Shown piece by piece: positions 1 through 8,004 of a stretch of DNA of 64,000 bases. The notes under the pieces were generated by a model that saw nothing but the letters and a program-made list of their open reading frames with translations, had not been told where the DNA came from and made no database searches. A program made the position numbers and the translations under genes. Positions within the stretch are counted from its first letter, which is position 1. Every line of letters begins with the position of its first letter. Location of the stretch: assembly GCF_012863495.1 (NCBI RefSeq), contig NZ_JAAVJL010000004.1, positions 236,501 through 300,500 of the forward strand, written 5' to 3'. This DNA comes from Pseudanabaena yagii GIHE-NHR1. GTDB taxonomy: Bacteria > Cyanobacteriota > Cyanobacteriia > Pseudanabaenales > Pseudanabaenaceae.

Positions 1-2
1 GT

Positions 3-311
3 GTACTGATCTGTCTTGCCAATTTTTTGCGTCAGAATCTTCGTGATTCCGACATATTAGGAAGATGGGGCGGCGAAGAATTTATCGTGATTTTGCAGAA
101 AACTGATTTGCAGACAGCCTGTCATTTAGCCGAGCGTCTATACGAACGAAATTCTGAATGGGTTTACGAAAAAGTTGGTCATGTGACGTTTAGTATTGGT
201 ATTGCTACATCAAGACCAGATGATACAACTGACTCATTGTTTAAACGTGCTGATGCGTCTCTATATCAAGCTAAACAGAATGGGCGCAATCGCTTTGAGA
301 TCGCCGTTTAA
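3..311 (+). CDS. Diguanylate cyclase (GGDEF domain), C-terminal part
   Basis: This is the C-terminal part of a GGDEF domain whose gene begins before the window; the frame is open from base 3. The active-site motif reads GGEEF, which is an active variant. An RxxD motif (RDSD) lies five residues before it, matching the inhibitory I-site that binds the product. Such enzymes make c-di-GMP from two GTP. The downstream signature FKRADASLYQAK and the terminal NGRNR are also typical. Sensor domains, if present, lie outside the window. An HD-GYP protein at 17100-18764 could degrade the product. The function of the domain is secure; its signal input is unknown. Confidence 0.9.
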   Translation, partial: VLICLANFLRQNLRDSDILGRWGGEEFIVILQKTDLQTACHLAERLYERNSEWVYEKVGHVTFSIGIATSRPDDTTDSLFKRADASLYQAKQNGRNRFEIAV

Positions 312-401
312 GTAACTCTAAATGTAAAGGATAATGTGCTGTGCCTAGCATTAAACATCATTACATTTCAATCATTAACAATAATCAGCTCAACTAAATT
401 C

Positions 402-1475
402 ATGCCCATTTTATATACTGCAATTACCAATCATGGCTTTGGTCATGCGACGCGCACTGCGGCTGTCCTTGCTGATCTGCAACAGCGATCGCCTGATATT
501 AAGTTAATCATTGCGACGACGGCTCCACGTTGGTTATTGGAGGAATATATCGCAGGTGATTTTATTTACCATCAACGAGTGTTTGATGTGGGCGTAATCC
601 AGATAGATAGTTTAGTTACTGATCAAGAAGCAACCTTTGCGGCATGGCAAAAAATTCACGAGCAACAGGCAGACTTAATTACTAAAGAAGTGAAATTTTT
701 GCAAGAGAACAAGGTTGATTTAATTTTTGGGGATATTCCTCCCATGCTGACGGAAATTGCCAAAGCAGCGAAGATTCCTTGTTGGATGGCAGGCAACTTT
801 GGCTGGGACTTTATCTATCGTGATTGGGGTGGTAAGTATGCAGAACTTGCCGATCGCCTATCGGAAAACTACAGCCATTGCGATCGCCTATTTCGCTTAC
901 CCTTTGCGGAACCCATGACTAGTTTCCCCAATATTCAAAATGTGGGACTAACTGGCGCAAAGCCGAACCATTCCCCTGAATATTTACGTGAAAAATTTAA
1001 TTTAGATGGCGATCGCCCTACGGCTCTGCTCACCTTTGGGGGGTTGAGTTTGCAATCGATTCCCTATCAAAATCTCGCTAAGTTTCCCGAATGGCAATTT
1101 ATCACTTTTGATCGAGGCGCTCCTGACCTACCAAATTTGACTAAAGCCAATTGCGATCGCCTTCGTCCTGTGGATCTGATGGTGGTATGCGATCGTGTCG
1201 TCACGAAACCGGGGTATGGCACATTAGCGGAAGCTCTGCGCGTTGGAGTTCCCGTTGTTTGTCTGACCCGTGAAGGATTTTTAGAGGCTGAAACCCTAAT
1301 AGCTGGAGTAAAGAACTACTCAGAACATTTGATTATTTCGCCCCAAGAGTTTTATGAAGGTGATTGGTCATTTCTCAATGCAACCTTCCTCCCTCCAGAT
1401 TTAGCAGAGGCAAAACAGCTAGATATGCATGGAGAAGAAACTATTAATCAAGCGATTTTGGACTATTTCGCCTAA
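402..1475 (+). CDS. MurG/UGT-like glycosyltransferase family protein
   Basis: A 357-residue protein with a GT-B-like layout. The N-terminal motif NHGFGHATR is a glycine-rich loop of the kind seen in MurG-like transferases and in the N-terminal domain of L-arabinokinase-like proteins. The C-terminal KPGYGTLAEAL resembles the nucleotide-sugar binding loop of family 28 transferases. I chose ATG 402 because the 22 codons of upstream open frame look like random sequence and the family motif starts directly after this ATG. Donor and acceptor are not predictable. No signal peptide or membrane segment is visible, so it is probably cytosolic or peripheral. HIP1 sites are frequent, as in resident genes. 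Confidence 0.7.
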   Translation: MPILYTAITNHGFGHATRTAAVLADLQQRSPDIKLIIATTAPRWLLEEYIAGDFIYHQRVFDVGVIQIDSLVTDQEATFAAWQKIHEQQADLITKEVKFLQENKVDLIFGDIPPMLTEIAKAAKIPCWMAGNFGWDFIYRDWGGKYAELADRLSENYSHCDRLFRLPFAEPMTSFPNIQNVGLTGAKPNHSPEYLREKFNLDGDRPTALLTFGGLSLQSIPYQNLAKFPEWQFITFDRGAPDLPNLTKANCDRLRPVDLMVVCDRVVTKPGYGTLAEALRVGVPVVCLTREGFLEAETLIAGVKNYSEHLIISPQEFYEGDWSFLNATFLPPDLAEAKQLDMHGEETINQAILDYFA

Positions 1476-1611
1476 ACTAAGAAATCCCAAGTTGTATCTC
1501 TATCTAACGAATTAAATTTGCCGAGGCATTTATGACTTGCCTGTTTTGATACACTTGGGATCGATCGCCAGCGTAAAATCAAAATCTCTGTCGCTGTGGA
1601 ATCGACAAACT

Positions 1612-2484
1612 ATGGAAATCGATCAATGCTACCAACTCTTCGGTTTGACATCTAACGCGACCTTAGAAGATGTCAACAAAGCTTATAAAGCGCTGGCTAT
1701 GCAATGGCATCCCGATCGCATCCCCAGAGAGAATGTGCAGCTACAACTACAAGCACAGGAAAAACTAAAAGAAATTAACCATGCAAGGGATAGCTTGCGA
1801 AAAGCTGCTGAACAAAAAGTATCAGGTTCCCAAAGATATTCGCATCAAAATAAACAAACTCATCAACACCAAACTAAATATCACAGTAAATACCAAAGTG
1901 CTTCTCAAGGCTATACTCAACAAAAAGCAGCAGACCGTACTTCAGATCGCACTTCGGAACGTACTTCGGAACGTTATTATTCCTATCAATCGCGATCGCA
2001 ATCTCAGTCCTATCAACCCTATCAGTCTTATCAAGCACGCCAGCAAACCAGTAAACATCCCCAGCCTGAGCCGCCCCAACGTAATCCATCATCAGAGCCA
2101 CAACAGAGTCCTAAAACGACGGATCTCACTGGAGCGGATTTCCGTGGAGCAAATTTACGCGAAAAATATCTTGAAGGTAGGAATCTCAGCTATGCCAATC
2201 TCAGTAATGCTGACTTAACCGATGCATTTCTCCACCGTGTCAACTTTCAAGGGGCAAATCTACAAGGGGCAAATCTATTTAGAGCTAATCTATTCCAAGC
2301 TAATCTCCAAAATGCGGATCTACGCGGAGCTAACTTAATTGGTGCAGACCTAAGTGGCGCAGACTTAAGTGGTGCAAACCTGACTGGAGCAAAGGTAGGT
2401 TTTGGCGAAAAAATAATGGTCAAGCTAACCAACGTTAAACTCAAGGGTGCAACGATGCCCAATGGCTCTCTCTACATGCCATAA
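1612..2484 (+). CDS. J-domain protein fused to pentapeptide repeats
   Basis: A 290-residue protein. Residues about 4-70 form a J domain with the HPD tripeptide (MQWHPDR) that stimulates Hsp70 ATPase. A linker of about 100 residues, rich in Gln, Ser, Tyr and Arg and including repeats of the type TSDRTSERTSER, leads to about 80 residues of pentapeptide repeats of the A(D/N)LxG type. Pentapeptide repeats fold as a right-handed quadrilateral beta helix. The fusion suggests a DnaK co-chaperone with a beta-helix client or scaffold module (inference). ATG 1612 is preferred over an upstream TTG because the J domain begins there. The stop is followed at once by repeat elements. Confidence 0.85.
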   Translation: MEIDQCYQLFGLTSNATLEDVNKAYKALAMQWHPDRIPRENVQLQLQAQEKLKEINHARDSLRKAAEQKVSGSQRYSHQNKQTHQHQTKYHSKYQSASQGYTQQKAADRTSDRTSERTSERYYSYQSRSQSQSYQPYQSYQARQQTSKHPQPEPPQRNPSSEPQQSPKTTDLTGADFRGANLREKYLEGRNLSYANLSNADLTDAFLHRVNFQGANLQGANLFRANLFQANLQNADLRGANLIGADLSGADLSGANLTGAKVGFGEKIMVKLTNVKLKGATMPNGSLYMP

Positions 2485-2486
2485 GG

Positions 2487-2584
2487 CTCTTGCGGATAGA
2501 AAAATCTCCCACCAAAGTTATCTAGCTTCGACTTCGCTCAGCTAAAGTTGGCTGAGCGGAGTCGAAGCCTCAGGTACTTCAATT
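2487..2584 (-). repeat. Family C palindromic element (copy C1)
   Basis: A roughly 98-bp element in reverse orientation. Its core is an inverted repeat with arms GCTTCGACTTCGCTCAGC and GCTGAGCGGAGTCGAAGC. The flanks match copies at 15945-16041 and 48725-48789, including AGTACCTG on one side and CTAGATAACTTTGGTG on the other. It lies directly after the J-domain gene and could also terminate transcription. Confidence 0.85.
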
Positions 2585-2588
2585 AACA

Positions 2589-2700
2589 TAGCAATGTAAG
2601 TTTTGCTTAGGACATAAGACCCAAATAAGTGAAGGCGGCACTTCGTGCCGCCTTCACTTATTTGGGTTTTGATTTGTCCTAGATATCTCCTACATTGCTA
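2589..2700. repeat. Family B palindromic element with terminal inverted repeats (copy B1)
   Basis: The element is bounded by TAGCAATGTA and its complement TACATTGCTA. The internal palindrome spans 2619-2667 (ACCCAAATAAGTGAAGG... with apex CACTTCGTG). The GGACATAA and TTTGTCC flanks of the palindrome recur at 10253-10325 and 59161-59237. The terminal repeats suggest a MITE-like mobile origin (inference). Confidence 0.85.
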
Positions 2701-2953
2701 TAGCAAAGCCCCAAGCTTAGCAGCAAAACATTTTGTCCCTTGAAATTTAGTGCTAATAAAAATAGCGGGTATTGCCAAGTTTGAGTTAGCAATCCACGCT
2801 ATAGAGGAATTATCCGAGACATTACAATAAGGTATCAACAAAAAATCGACTATACATCCGCAAAATTGCTTGACTTGCTGTAAAAAACATTAATTTGCAG
2901 CGATCGCAAAATCATGTGCAAAAGATTGAGTGGCTTTTGACAAAAACTTTAAC

Positions 2954-3058
2954 TAAGTAGGCAGGTGCAATTAAATAATAAAACCCCAAAACCTGTGGTG
3001 CACGCTGCGCGTGCACCACAGGTTTTGGCTCTGGTTTTTAATTATGCCAAGCTACTTA
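2954..3058. repeat. Family A 105-bp palindromic element (copy A1)
   Basis: Bounded by TAAGTAG and CTACTTA, with the palindromic core at 2986-3028 (CCAAAACCTGTGGTGCAC, apex, complement). AT-rich spacers similar to GGTTTTTAATTATGCC lie between core and ends. It has the same length and design as the copy inside the coding sequence at 34258-34362. Related copies are at 10177-10252, 43251-43325 and 53832-53918. Confidence 0.9.
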
Positions 3059-3545
3059 CGCAAATAACCCACAATTTTTGTATAAGCAGCCTACAAATTT
3101 AAGACAAATTTAATTTTGTGGGTTTGATATAGATGATGGGTTCGTTTAGCAGTCATAAATTATAGAAATGCCAAAGACTTAAACGACCAATAAATATAGG
3201 CTTCAATCATTATATATCAATAATTATTAAGCAGTTAAATACGATAACGGAAGGGATGTTTAACAAGTTTTAACTGAAGTATTGCAGTAATTAGAATAAT
3301 CCTATTTTTATATCTTTCTAAAGGATGATTTATGATCCCCGCTAATATCGTAGGTTAAAACAACAGTAATTATACTTAAACATTTTTCTGGCTTTAGATG
3401 CAATTTTTTCAAAAAAGAGATCATTTAATTTGTTCCTAATTGTTATCCCAAAACACTTATTTGGGAAATTCAAAATAAATGTTTTCTTATTATCTACAGT
3501 CTGATTTTTTTAACGAACATCTTTGCTTAATAATATTTACAATCT
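3059..3545. other. AT-rich gene-free stretch upstream of the RlpA-like gene
   Basis: About 490 bases with no credible open frame, no tRNA-like arm and no long palindrome. It is very AT-rich and presumably holds the promoter and leader of the RlpA-like gene at 3546. I could not assign a promoter with confidence. Confidence 0.5.
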
Positions 3546-4382
3546 ATGTCTAGTTTATCTAAATTATGGGCAATATCCTTGATTTCATTAGCTTCTAGCG
3601 TCACATCTCCAATATTTGCGGCAGATCTAGCTGACAATAAAATCAACTATGATCTCAATCAAATTTCGCCAGAGCAATCCTCGACAAATAAACAATCGAG
3701 TCAAAAACCCTCAAATGATGCTAAACCCAAATACATCATCGAATTTCAGGCAAAGACCGCTAATGAATGGATAATTACGGTCAATCAGCAGCCTACTTTT
3801 GAGGTTAAAGACTTGCCTAGAGCAGCGATCGCTACAGCTAAACTTGCTGTTATTCTCAACACACCTGACTTTGATCCCAGGCAACTTGAGCCATTGGTAG
3901 TGAATGGCGAATACCTTGGTAAATATAAAAATACAATCCTATTTAGAATTCCTAAATCCGAAGTGGTGAATCCTTCGCTGAGTCTAACCCAATGGATTAA
4001 TAATCTCAGAGTTGCGGCTGGGGCAGAGCCAATGACTCTCGTTGAAGCCCAAAAGCAAATGTATCAATTAACAGTTACTAACGAAAAAATTGATGGTATT
4101 GCTTCTTGGTATGGTCCTTATTTCCAAGGTAGACAGACTGCTTCAGGAGAACAGTTTGAACAACAGGATTTTACGGCTGCTCACCCCAGCTTGCCTTTTG
4201 ACACTTACCTCAAAGTTACTAATCGCCAAAATGGTAGATCTGTAGTTGTGAGAATCAATGATCGCGGTCCCTACGTGGGCGATCGCAGTCTCGATTTATC
4301 CCATGCCGCAGCGATCGCACTAAATAGCGATGAAGTTGGCGTTGTACCAGTTACGGCAACAATACTTGCACCATTGAGATAA
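3546..4382 (+). CDS. RlpA-like double-psi beta-barrel protein (septal ring lytic transglycosylase family)
   Basis: A 278-residue exported protein. A signal peptide (hydrophobic about residues 6-25, cleavage likely after IFA) has no lipobox cysteine, so it is predicted to be soluble rather than lipid-anchored. Residues about 180-275 are the double-psi beta-barrel, with GIASWYGPYFQGRQTASGE, AAHPSLPFDT and INDRGPYVGDRSLDLS. The Glu of TASGE, the His of AAH and the Asp of NDRGP, associated with catalysis in RlpA, are all present. The middle region has no recognised domain. RlpA enzymes cleave denuded peptidoglycan glycan strands. A strong hairpin terminator follows the stop. Confidence 0.85.
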   Translation: MSSLSKLWAISLISLASSVTSPIFAADLADNKINYDLNQISPEQSSTNKQSSQKPSNDAKPKYIIEFQAKTANEWIITVNQQPTFEVKDLPRAAIATAKLAVILNTPDFDPRQLEPLVVNGEYLGKYKNTILFRIPKSEVVNPSLSLTQWINNLRVAAGAEPMTLVEAQKQMYQLTVTNEKIDGIASWYGPYFQGRQTASGEQFEQQDFTAAHPSLPFDTYLKVTNRQNGRSVVVRINDRGPYVGDRSLDLSHAAAIALNSDEVGVVPVTATILAPLR

Positions 4383-4396
4383 TTGATATAAAAAAT

Positions 4397-4425
4397 AAAA
4401 ACGCGGCGCAATGCGCCGCGTTTTT
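4397..4425. terminator. Bidirectional hairpin terminator
   Basis: An ACGCGGCGCA/TGCGCCGCGT stem flanked by A-tract on one side and T-tract on the other, between convergent genes. Its right end touches the stop codon (4424-4426) of the minus-strand VWA gene. Confidence 0.85.
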
Positions 4426-5314
4426 ATCTGAGATTTTCAGTCCGAGTGCCAATATCGAGAAATTGAATTAACTTGACAGGATCAGCATTAAACATAAAAG
4501 CTCTAGCATCAGGCGCAATTTTATAACCTTCTTTCTCAGCCGCTTTTTGGGCAGCATAGGGAAGAGGACTTGATAGTTCAAACATTAACCGAGCATAGGG
4601 ATCGCTCAATACTTCCACAGTATTGGGAAAAGAAACTGGCTGAGTATACTCGGCAGATAGATGAATGTTATATAGCAGAACAGAACCATCGGAAGTACCC
4701 AATTTTTTGAGATGCATCGCCTCTTCCGTGGGATTACCATCCGTCGATTCGCCATCGGTAATGTTGATAATCGTTGGTGGATAGCTATTCGGATGTTTTT
4801 CAATCCATTCCTCTAACAAAAGTCGTGCCATCGCAAATACGCTGCACATCGCTGTACCACCACTTGCTACAGGCTTAAACCAAATCGGAAAGTCATTATA
4901 AACTTCAACTAAACCACCCATTCCATCGGGTAATTTTTGAGCGCGTTTCTCCAATTCGGCTGGATTTTCGTAGATTTTGCCAATGGGCGCGATCACCTGA
5001 TCGCCAGCAATACCATTGAGCGCTGAGGCAACTTCACTGTTATAACCAATGACACCCACATCAAAATAATCGTAAATCTCATTACCTTTAACACAGCGCT
5101 GTCCTAAAGAGTCAAGCAAACGATTGACCGCATCGGCAACAGCCTGAGCTTTTTGGATCGGTTCACTAGTTTTGTGTAAGCTTTCATTTGCGCCTTTGGC
5201 TGTTCCCTTACTTGCACTTTCACTAGAAAATGCGTCTGCCATCGATCCTGATTGATCGATTAGAAAAAGAAAACAACTAGGTTGGCGACGACTGATCTCT
5301 GCTGAGTAAGGCAT
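4424..5314 (-). CDS. von Willebrand factor A domain protein
   Basis: A 296-residue protein with a VWA domain from the N terminus onward. The metal-ion-dependent adhesion site is complete: DQSGSM, the Thr in SGGTAM, and the Asp in ITDGEST. There is no signal peptide or membrane segment, so it is probably an intracellular VWA protein of the kind found with kinases, phosphatases and FHA proteins. It lies near a second VWA gene (8005-9285) and an FHA gene (9360-10154) but on the opposite strand. Partner and function are unknown. The ATG at 5314 is the first in frame. Confidence 0.8.
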   Translation of the reverse strand: MPYSAEISRRQPSCFLFLIDQSGSMADAFSSESASKGTAKGANESLHKTSEPIQKAQAVADAVNRLLDSLGQRCVKGNEIYDYFDVGVIGYNSEVASALNGIAGDQVIAPIGKIYENPAELEKRAQKLPDGMGGLVEVYNDFPIWFKPVASGGTAMCSVFAMARLLLEEWIEKHPNSYPPTIINITDGESTDGNPTEEAMHLKKLGTSDGSVLLYNIHLSAEYTQPVSFPNTVEVLSDPYARLMFELSSPLPYAAQKAAEKEGYKIAPDARAFMFNADPVKLIQFLDIGTRTENLR

Positions 5315-5463
5315 ATTAAACTTACCCGATTCCTTAATTTATTTATGTCTCAAGAGTTAACCTCAGTCTAGCAAAGGTAAGCTCAATAAACCTTTTCCCA
5401 ATCAAAATTCAGCTATTTATCCTAAGCAATCTATTCACGGCAATCCTAGAGTAACTATCGATC

Positions 5464-5530
5464 AACCAAACCAAGAGATTTTTTAAAAGTGCTGCAAAGC
5501 AACACTTTTAAAAAATCTCTTGGTTTGGTT
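5464..5530. repeat. 67-bp palindrome
   Basis: Long inverted repeat with arms AACCAAACCAAGAGATTTTT and its complement, and a GCAAAGC-type apex. It lies in the 454-base gap between the divergent VWA and adenylate cyclase genes. A 62-codon frame that runs across it is not credible as a gene. Confidence 0.85.
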
Positions 5531-5593
5531 TTGAGTGCAAAGCTTTGTAAGAATCAATGCAGTACTATAACGAACAACCAAAATGCTATGGGA

Positions 5594-5630
5594 GAGTTTG
5601 TTTCCCCGCCTTCGGCGGGGAAACAAACTC
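5594..5630. repeat. 37-bp palindrome with TTC apex
   Basis: GAGTTTGTTTCCCCGCC and its complement around a TTC loop. It is a second, unrelated hairpin in the same intergenic gap. The remaining bases up to 5768 show nothing else that I can name. Confidence 0.8.
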
Positions 5631-5768
5631 GTAATTCACTTGAGCTATATCTGCTTTCTCAGCATTATGGCGATTGATTCTATTTTGTTAGTTATTATGA
5701 TGATAAGTAGGACAAGCAGCACCAAGCGGCACTAGTTTTCAACGTCATAACTATACAATTCTTAACCT

Positions 5769-7238
5769 ATGCCATCCATCAATCTCAGCAAGATTCTTCT
5801 AAAAGGAGAAGTATTGTCCCTATTGAGAGGATTAATTACAACACATACTTCCCCAATCACGATTCAAGATCAAAAAGGGAAAGTCCTAGTTGCAGACCTT
5901 GGCATAGAAGTAAATAAGTCATCACAAGCTGAATTTAATCACGCTTATGACTATCCAAGTAATGTCACCAAGGTTCCAATTTTACTGGATGAAGAAGTAT
6001 TAGGTTGGGTAATTGGAAATGAACAGACTAAGCAGGTTGCTGATTTTTTAAACTATATAGTTAAGCGTGAGTTTGAAAGAAAAACCCTTGCAGCAGATGC
6101 TCTAGATAAATATCGAGAGATTAGTCTGCTCTATACGATCGCTAGTAAAATGTCTAGCTGCCTAGATGTTAAGGAAATCGGGACTCTAGTAATAGAGGAA
6201 GCGAGTCGGTTGATCAGATGTACTAGTGCATCGGTTATGCTCCATAATCAGCACGATAATTCGCTAGAGATCATTGCGGCTAAAGGTACTGCTGAACGGA
6301 TAGGAAGTTTAAAATTTGCAGTTGATAAAGGAATTGCAGGGTATGTCTTTACCACGGGCAAACCAGAATTAGTTAATGATGCTACTAAAGACCCACGCTA
6401 TATCATCGTTAATGAGAATCACTCCTATGCGTTAATTTGTGCACCAATTCTCACTAAGGATCGCAGTTTAGGTGTCGTCAATATCAGTAATTCCGAGCCT
6501 ATTAGTTATACATCTCAAGATCTTAAGTTATTTACTGCATTGGTCACTCAAGCTTCTGGAGCCATTGAGAATGCCTTACTCCATGAAAGCAAACTGCAAG
6601 AAGAGAGAATCAAAAACAATTTAGAAAGATACCTCTCACCTCAGGTTGCTCAAGCTGTCATCAATGATGCAGGTGAAGTGTCCCTCACCACGAGTAAGCG
6701 AAGAATTGCTATGTTGTTTTCCGATATTCGCAATTTCACAACGAAATGTGAAGAACTAGAGCCAGAGCAACTAGTCGCATACTTGAATGAGTATTTCACC
6801 CAAATGGTGGATGTGATTTTTACGAATCAGGGAACAGTCAATAAGTTTGTAGGCGATATGATCGTCGCAATGTTTGGTGCACCTTCGGCGATCGCCGATC
6901 GGGAATATTGGGCGATCGCAGCCGCGATTAATATGCAAAAGCGTATCAAAGAATTGCCGATTGATTGGATTCGGGAAAACTTTATTACAGGGATTGGGAT
7001 TAGCTCTGGAGATGTGATTGTGGGTAATATCGGCTCACCACAACATATGGACTACACTGCGATCGGCGATGAGATGAATATTGCTTCACGTTTGCAAGGC
7101 TTGGCGCAAGGAGGACAAATTTTAGTAACCCGTAGTGTTTATGAAGCAACACAGTCCAGTTTTCAATTTCGCGAGTTTGGAACTTTACCCGTCAAAGGTA
7201 AAAAGAATTTAGTAGAAATTTTTGAAGTTATTTACTAG
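5769..7238 (+). CDS. GAF-domain class III adenylate cyclase
   Basis: A 489-residue cytosolic protein. Residues about 1-110 show no firm domain, and residues about 115-270 are a GAF domain. A short coiled segment leads to a class III nucleotide cyclase domain (about 290-489). Both metal aspartates are visible (LFSDIRNFT and NKFVGDMIVAMFG). The Lys of NKFVGD and the Thr of YTAIGDEMNIASRL fit ATP rather than GTP use, and the Asn and Arg of NIASR fit transition-state binding. It should make cAMP under control of the GAF ligand. It lies upstream of a receiver, a VWA and an FHA gene on the same strand, but about 380 bases with hairpins separate it from them. The start follows from the first ATG. 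Confidence 0.9.
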   Translation: MPSINLSKILLKGEVLSLLRGLITTHTSPITIQDQKGKVLVADLGIEVNKSSQAEFNHAYDYPSNVTKVPILLDEEVLGWVIGNEQTKQVADFLNYIVKREFERKTLAADALDKYREISLLYTIASKMSSCLDVKEIGTLVIEEASRLIRCTSASVMLHNQHDNSLEIIAAKGTAERIGSLKFAVDKGIAGYVFTTGKPELVNDATKDPRYIIVNENHSYALICAPILTKDRSLGVVNISNSEPISYTSQDLKLFTALVTQASGAIENALLHESKLQEERIKNNLERYLSPQVAQAVINDAGEVSLTTSKRRIAMLFSDIRNFTTKCEELEPEQLVAYLNEYFTQMVDVIFTNQGTVNKFVGDMIVAMFGAPSAIADREYWAIAAAINMQKRIKELPIDWIRENFITGIGISSGDVIVGNIGSPQHMDYTAIGDEMNIASRLQGLAQGGQILVTRSVYEATQSSFQFREFGTLPVKGKKNLVEIFEVIY

Positions 7239-7259
7239 TACTTAACTTCAGTTCGAGTT

Positions 7260-7394
7260 AAGCTTGCAAATTTTACAACCCCAAAATCAAAAGCCTTGCT
7301 AAGCAAGGCTTTTGATTTCGGGCTTTGAGAGAGGGTTTGCTACGCAAACCCTCTCTCAAAGCCTATTTTAAATTTTTCCAAACTCACATTACTT
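7260..7394 (+). repeat. Family D double-hairpin element (copy D1)
   Basis: Two adjacent palindromes: 7281-7321 (apex TTGCTAAGCAA) and 7321-7363 (apex TTGCTACGCAA), with shared flanks. The same two-hairpin arrangement recurs at 32151-32286 with paired substitutions in the arms. It lies after the cyclase stop and may act as a terminator. Confidence 0.9.
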
Positions 7395-7423
7395 ACAGTC
7401 TATTTAGGTTTTATGTCGTATAG

Positions 7424-7468
7424 ATAAATTTTCAAAAAGCTTGCAAAGCAAGCTTTTTGAAAATTTAT
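7424..7468. repeat. 45-bp palindrome with GCAAAGC apex
   Basis: ATAAATTTTCAAAAAGCTT and its complement around TGCAAAGCA. It is an independent hairpin just after the D1 element. The 7469-7620 stretch after it holds only a short GAGCGCAAAGCGCT hairpin before the receiver gene. Confidence 0.85.
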
Positions 7469-7620
7469 TGGGGTTTTAAGAAAATGTAAATTACTGTATT
7501 CAGGAACCAAGACAAATTGTCATAGTCAATTGCATTAGTTAATCAGGTCAAACAGATTATTTTTGAGCGCAAAGCGCTGTAAGTGATACATTAGTTTTGA
7601 GAAACCTCAAAGTCTTTAAA

Positions 7621-8004
7621 ATGTCTAAGAAGCTATTAATCGTTGATGATGAGCCTCACATTCGTTTGCTGTTAGAGCAAACCTTGGAAGAGTTGGAAGA
7701 TTATGACGTAGAGCTATTAACCGCAACCAATGGTGTAGAAGCACTAGAGGTAATTCAGAGGGAAAAACCGAACCTAGTCTTCTTAGATGTCATGATGCCT
7801 AAGATGAATGGGTATGAAGTATGTCAAACCGTCAAAAGTGATGCCAGCTTAAGCGATGTCTACATTATTATGCTGACTGCTAAGGGGCAAGAGTTCGATC
7901 GCGATCGGGGTAAGGATGTTGGGGCAGATATTTATATGACTAAACCCTTTGACCCTGATGAAATTTTAGAAAAGTCCTGTGAAATTCTAGGGATAGAAGC
8001 TTAA
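7621..8004 (+). CDS. CheY-like single-domain response regulator
   Basis: A 127-residue stand-alone receiver domain. The acidic pair is DD at residues 9-10, the phospho-acceptor Asp is D56 (FLDVMMP), the switch Thr is in MLTAKG (T86) and the conserved Lys is K108 (TKPF). There is no output domain, so it must act on a partner protein. ATG 7621 is chosen over a TTG eight codons upstream because the receiver fold begins there. Its stop abuts the ATG of the VWA gene at 8005 with no gap, so the two are surely cotranscribed and probably translationally coupled. No histidine kinase is nearby. Confidence 0.9.
   Translation: MSKKLLIVDDEPHIRLLLEQTLEELEDYDVELLTATNGVEALEVIQREKPNLVFLDVMMPKMNGYEVCQTVKSDASLSDVYIIMLTAKGQEFDRDRGKDVGADIYMTKPFDPDEILEKSCEILGIEA

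Noticed and set aside
2485-3545. Possible tRNA or small RNA gene in the 1-kb gap
   Set aside because: No TTCRA-type T arm with matching acceptor stem could be built; the structure is explained by repeats C1, B1 and A1.
5489-5677. 62-codon open frame on the + strand
   Set aside because: It runs across two palindromes and has no ribosome site or family resemblance.
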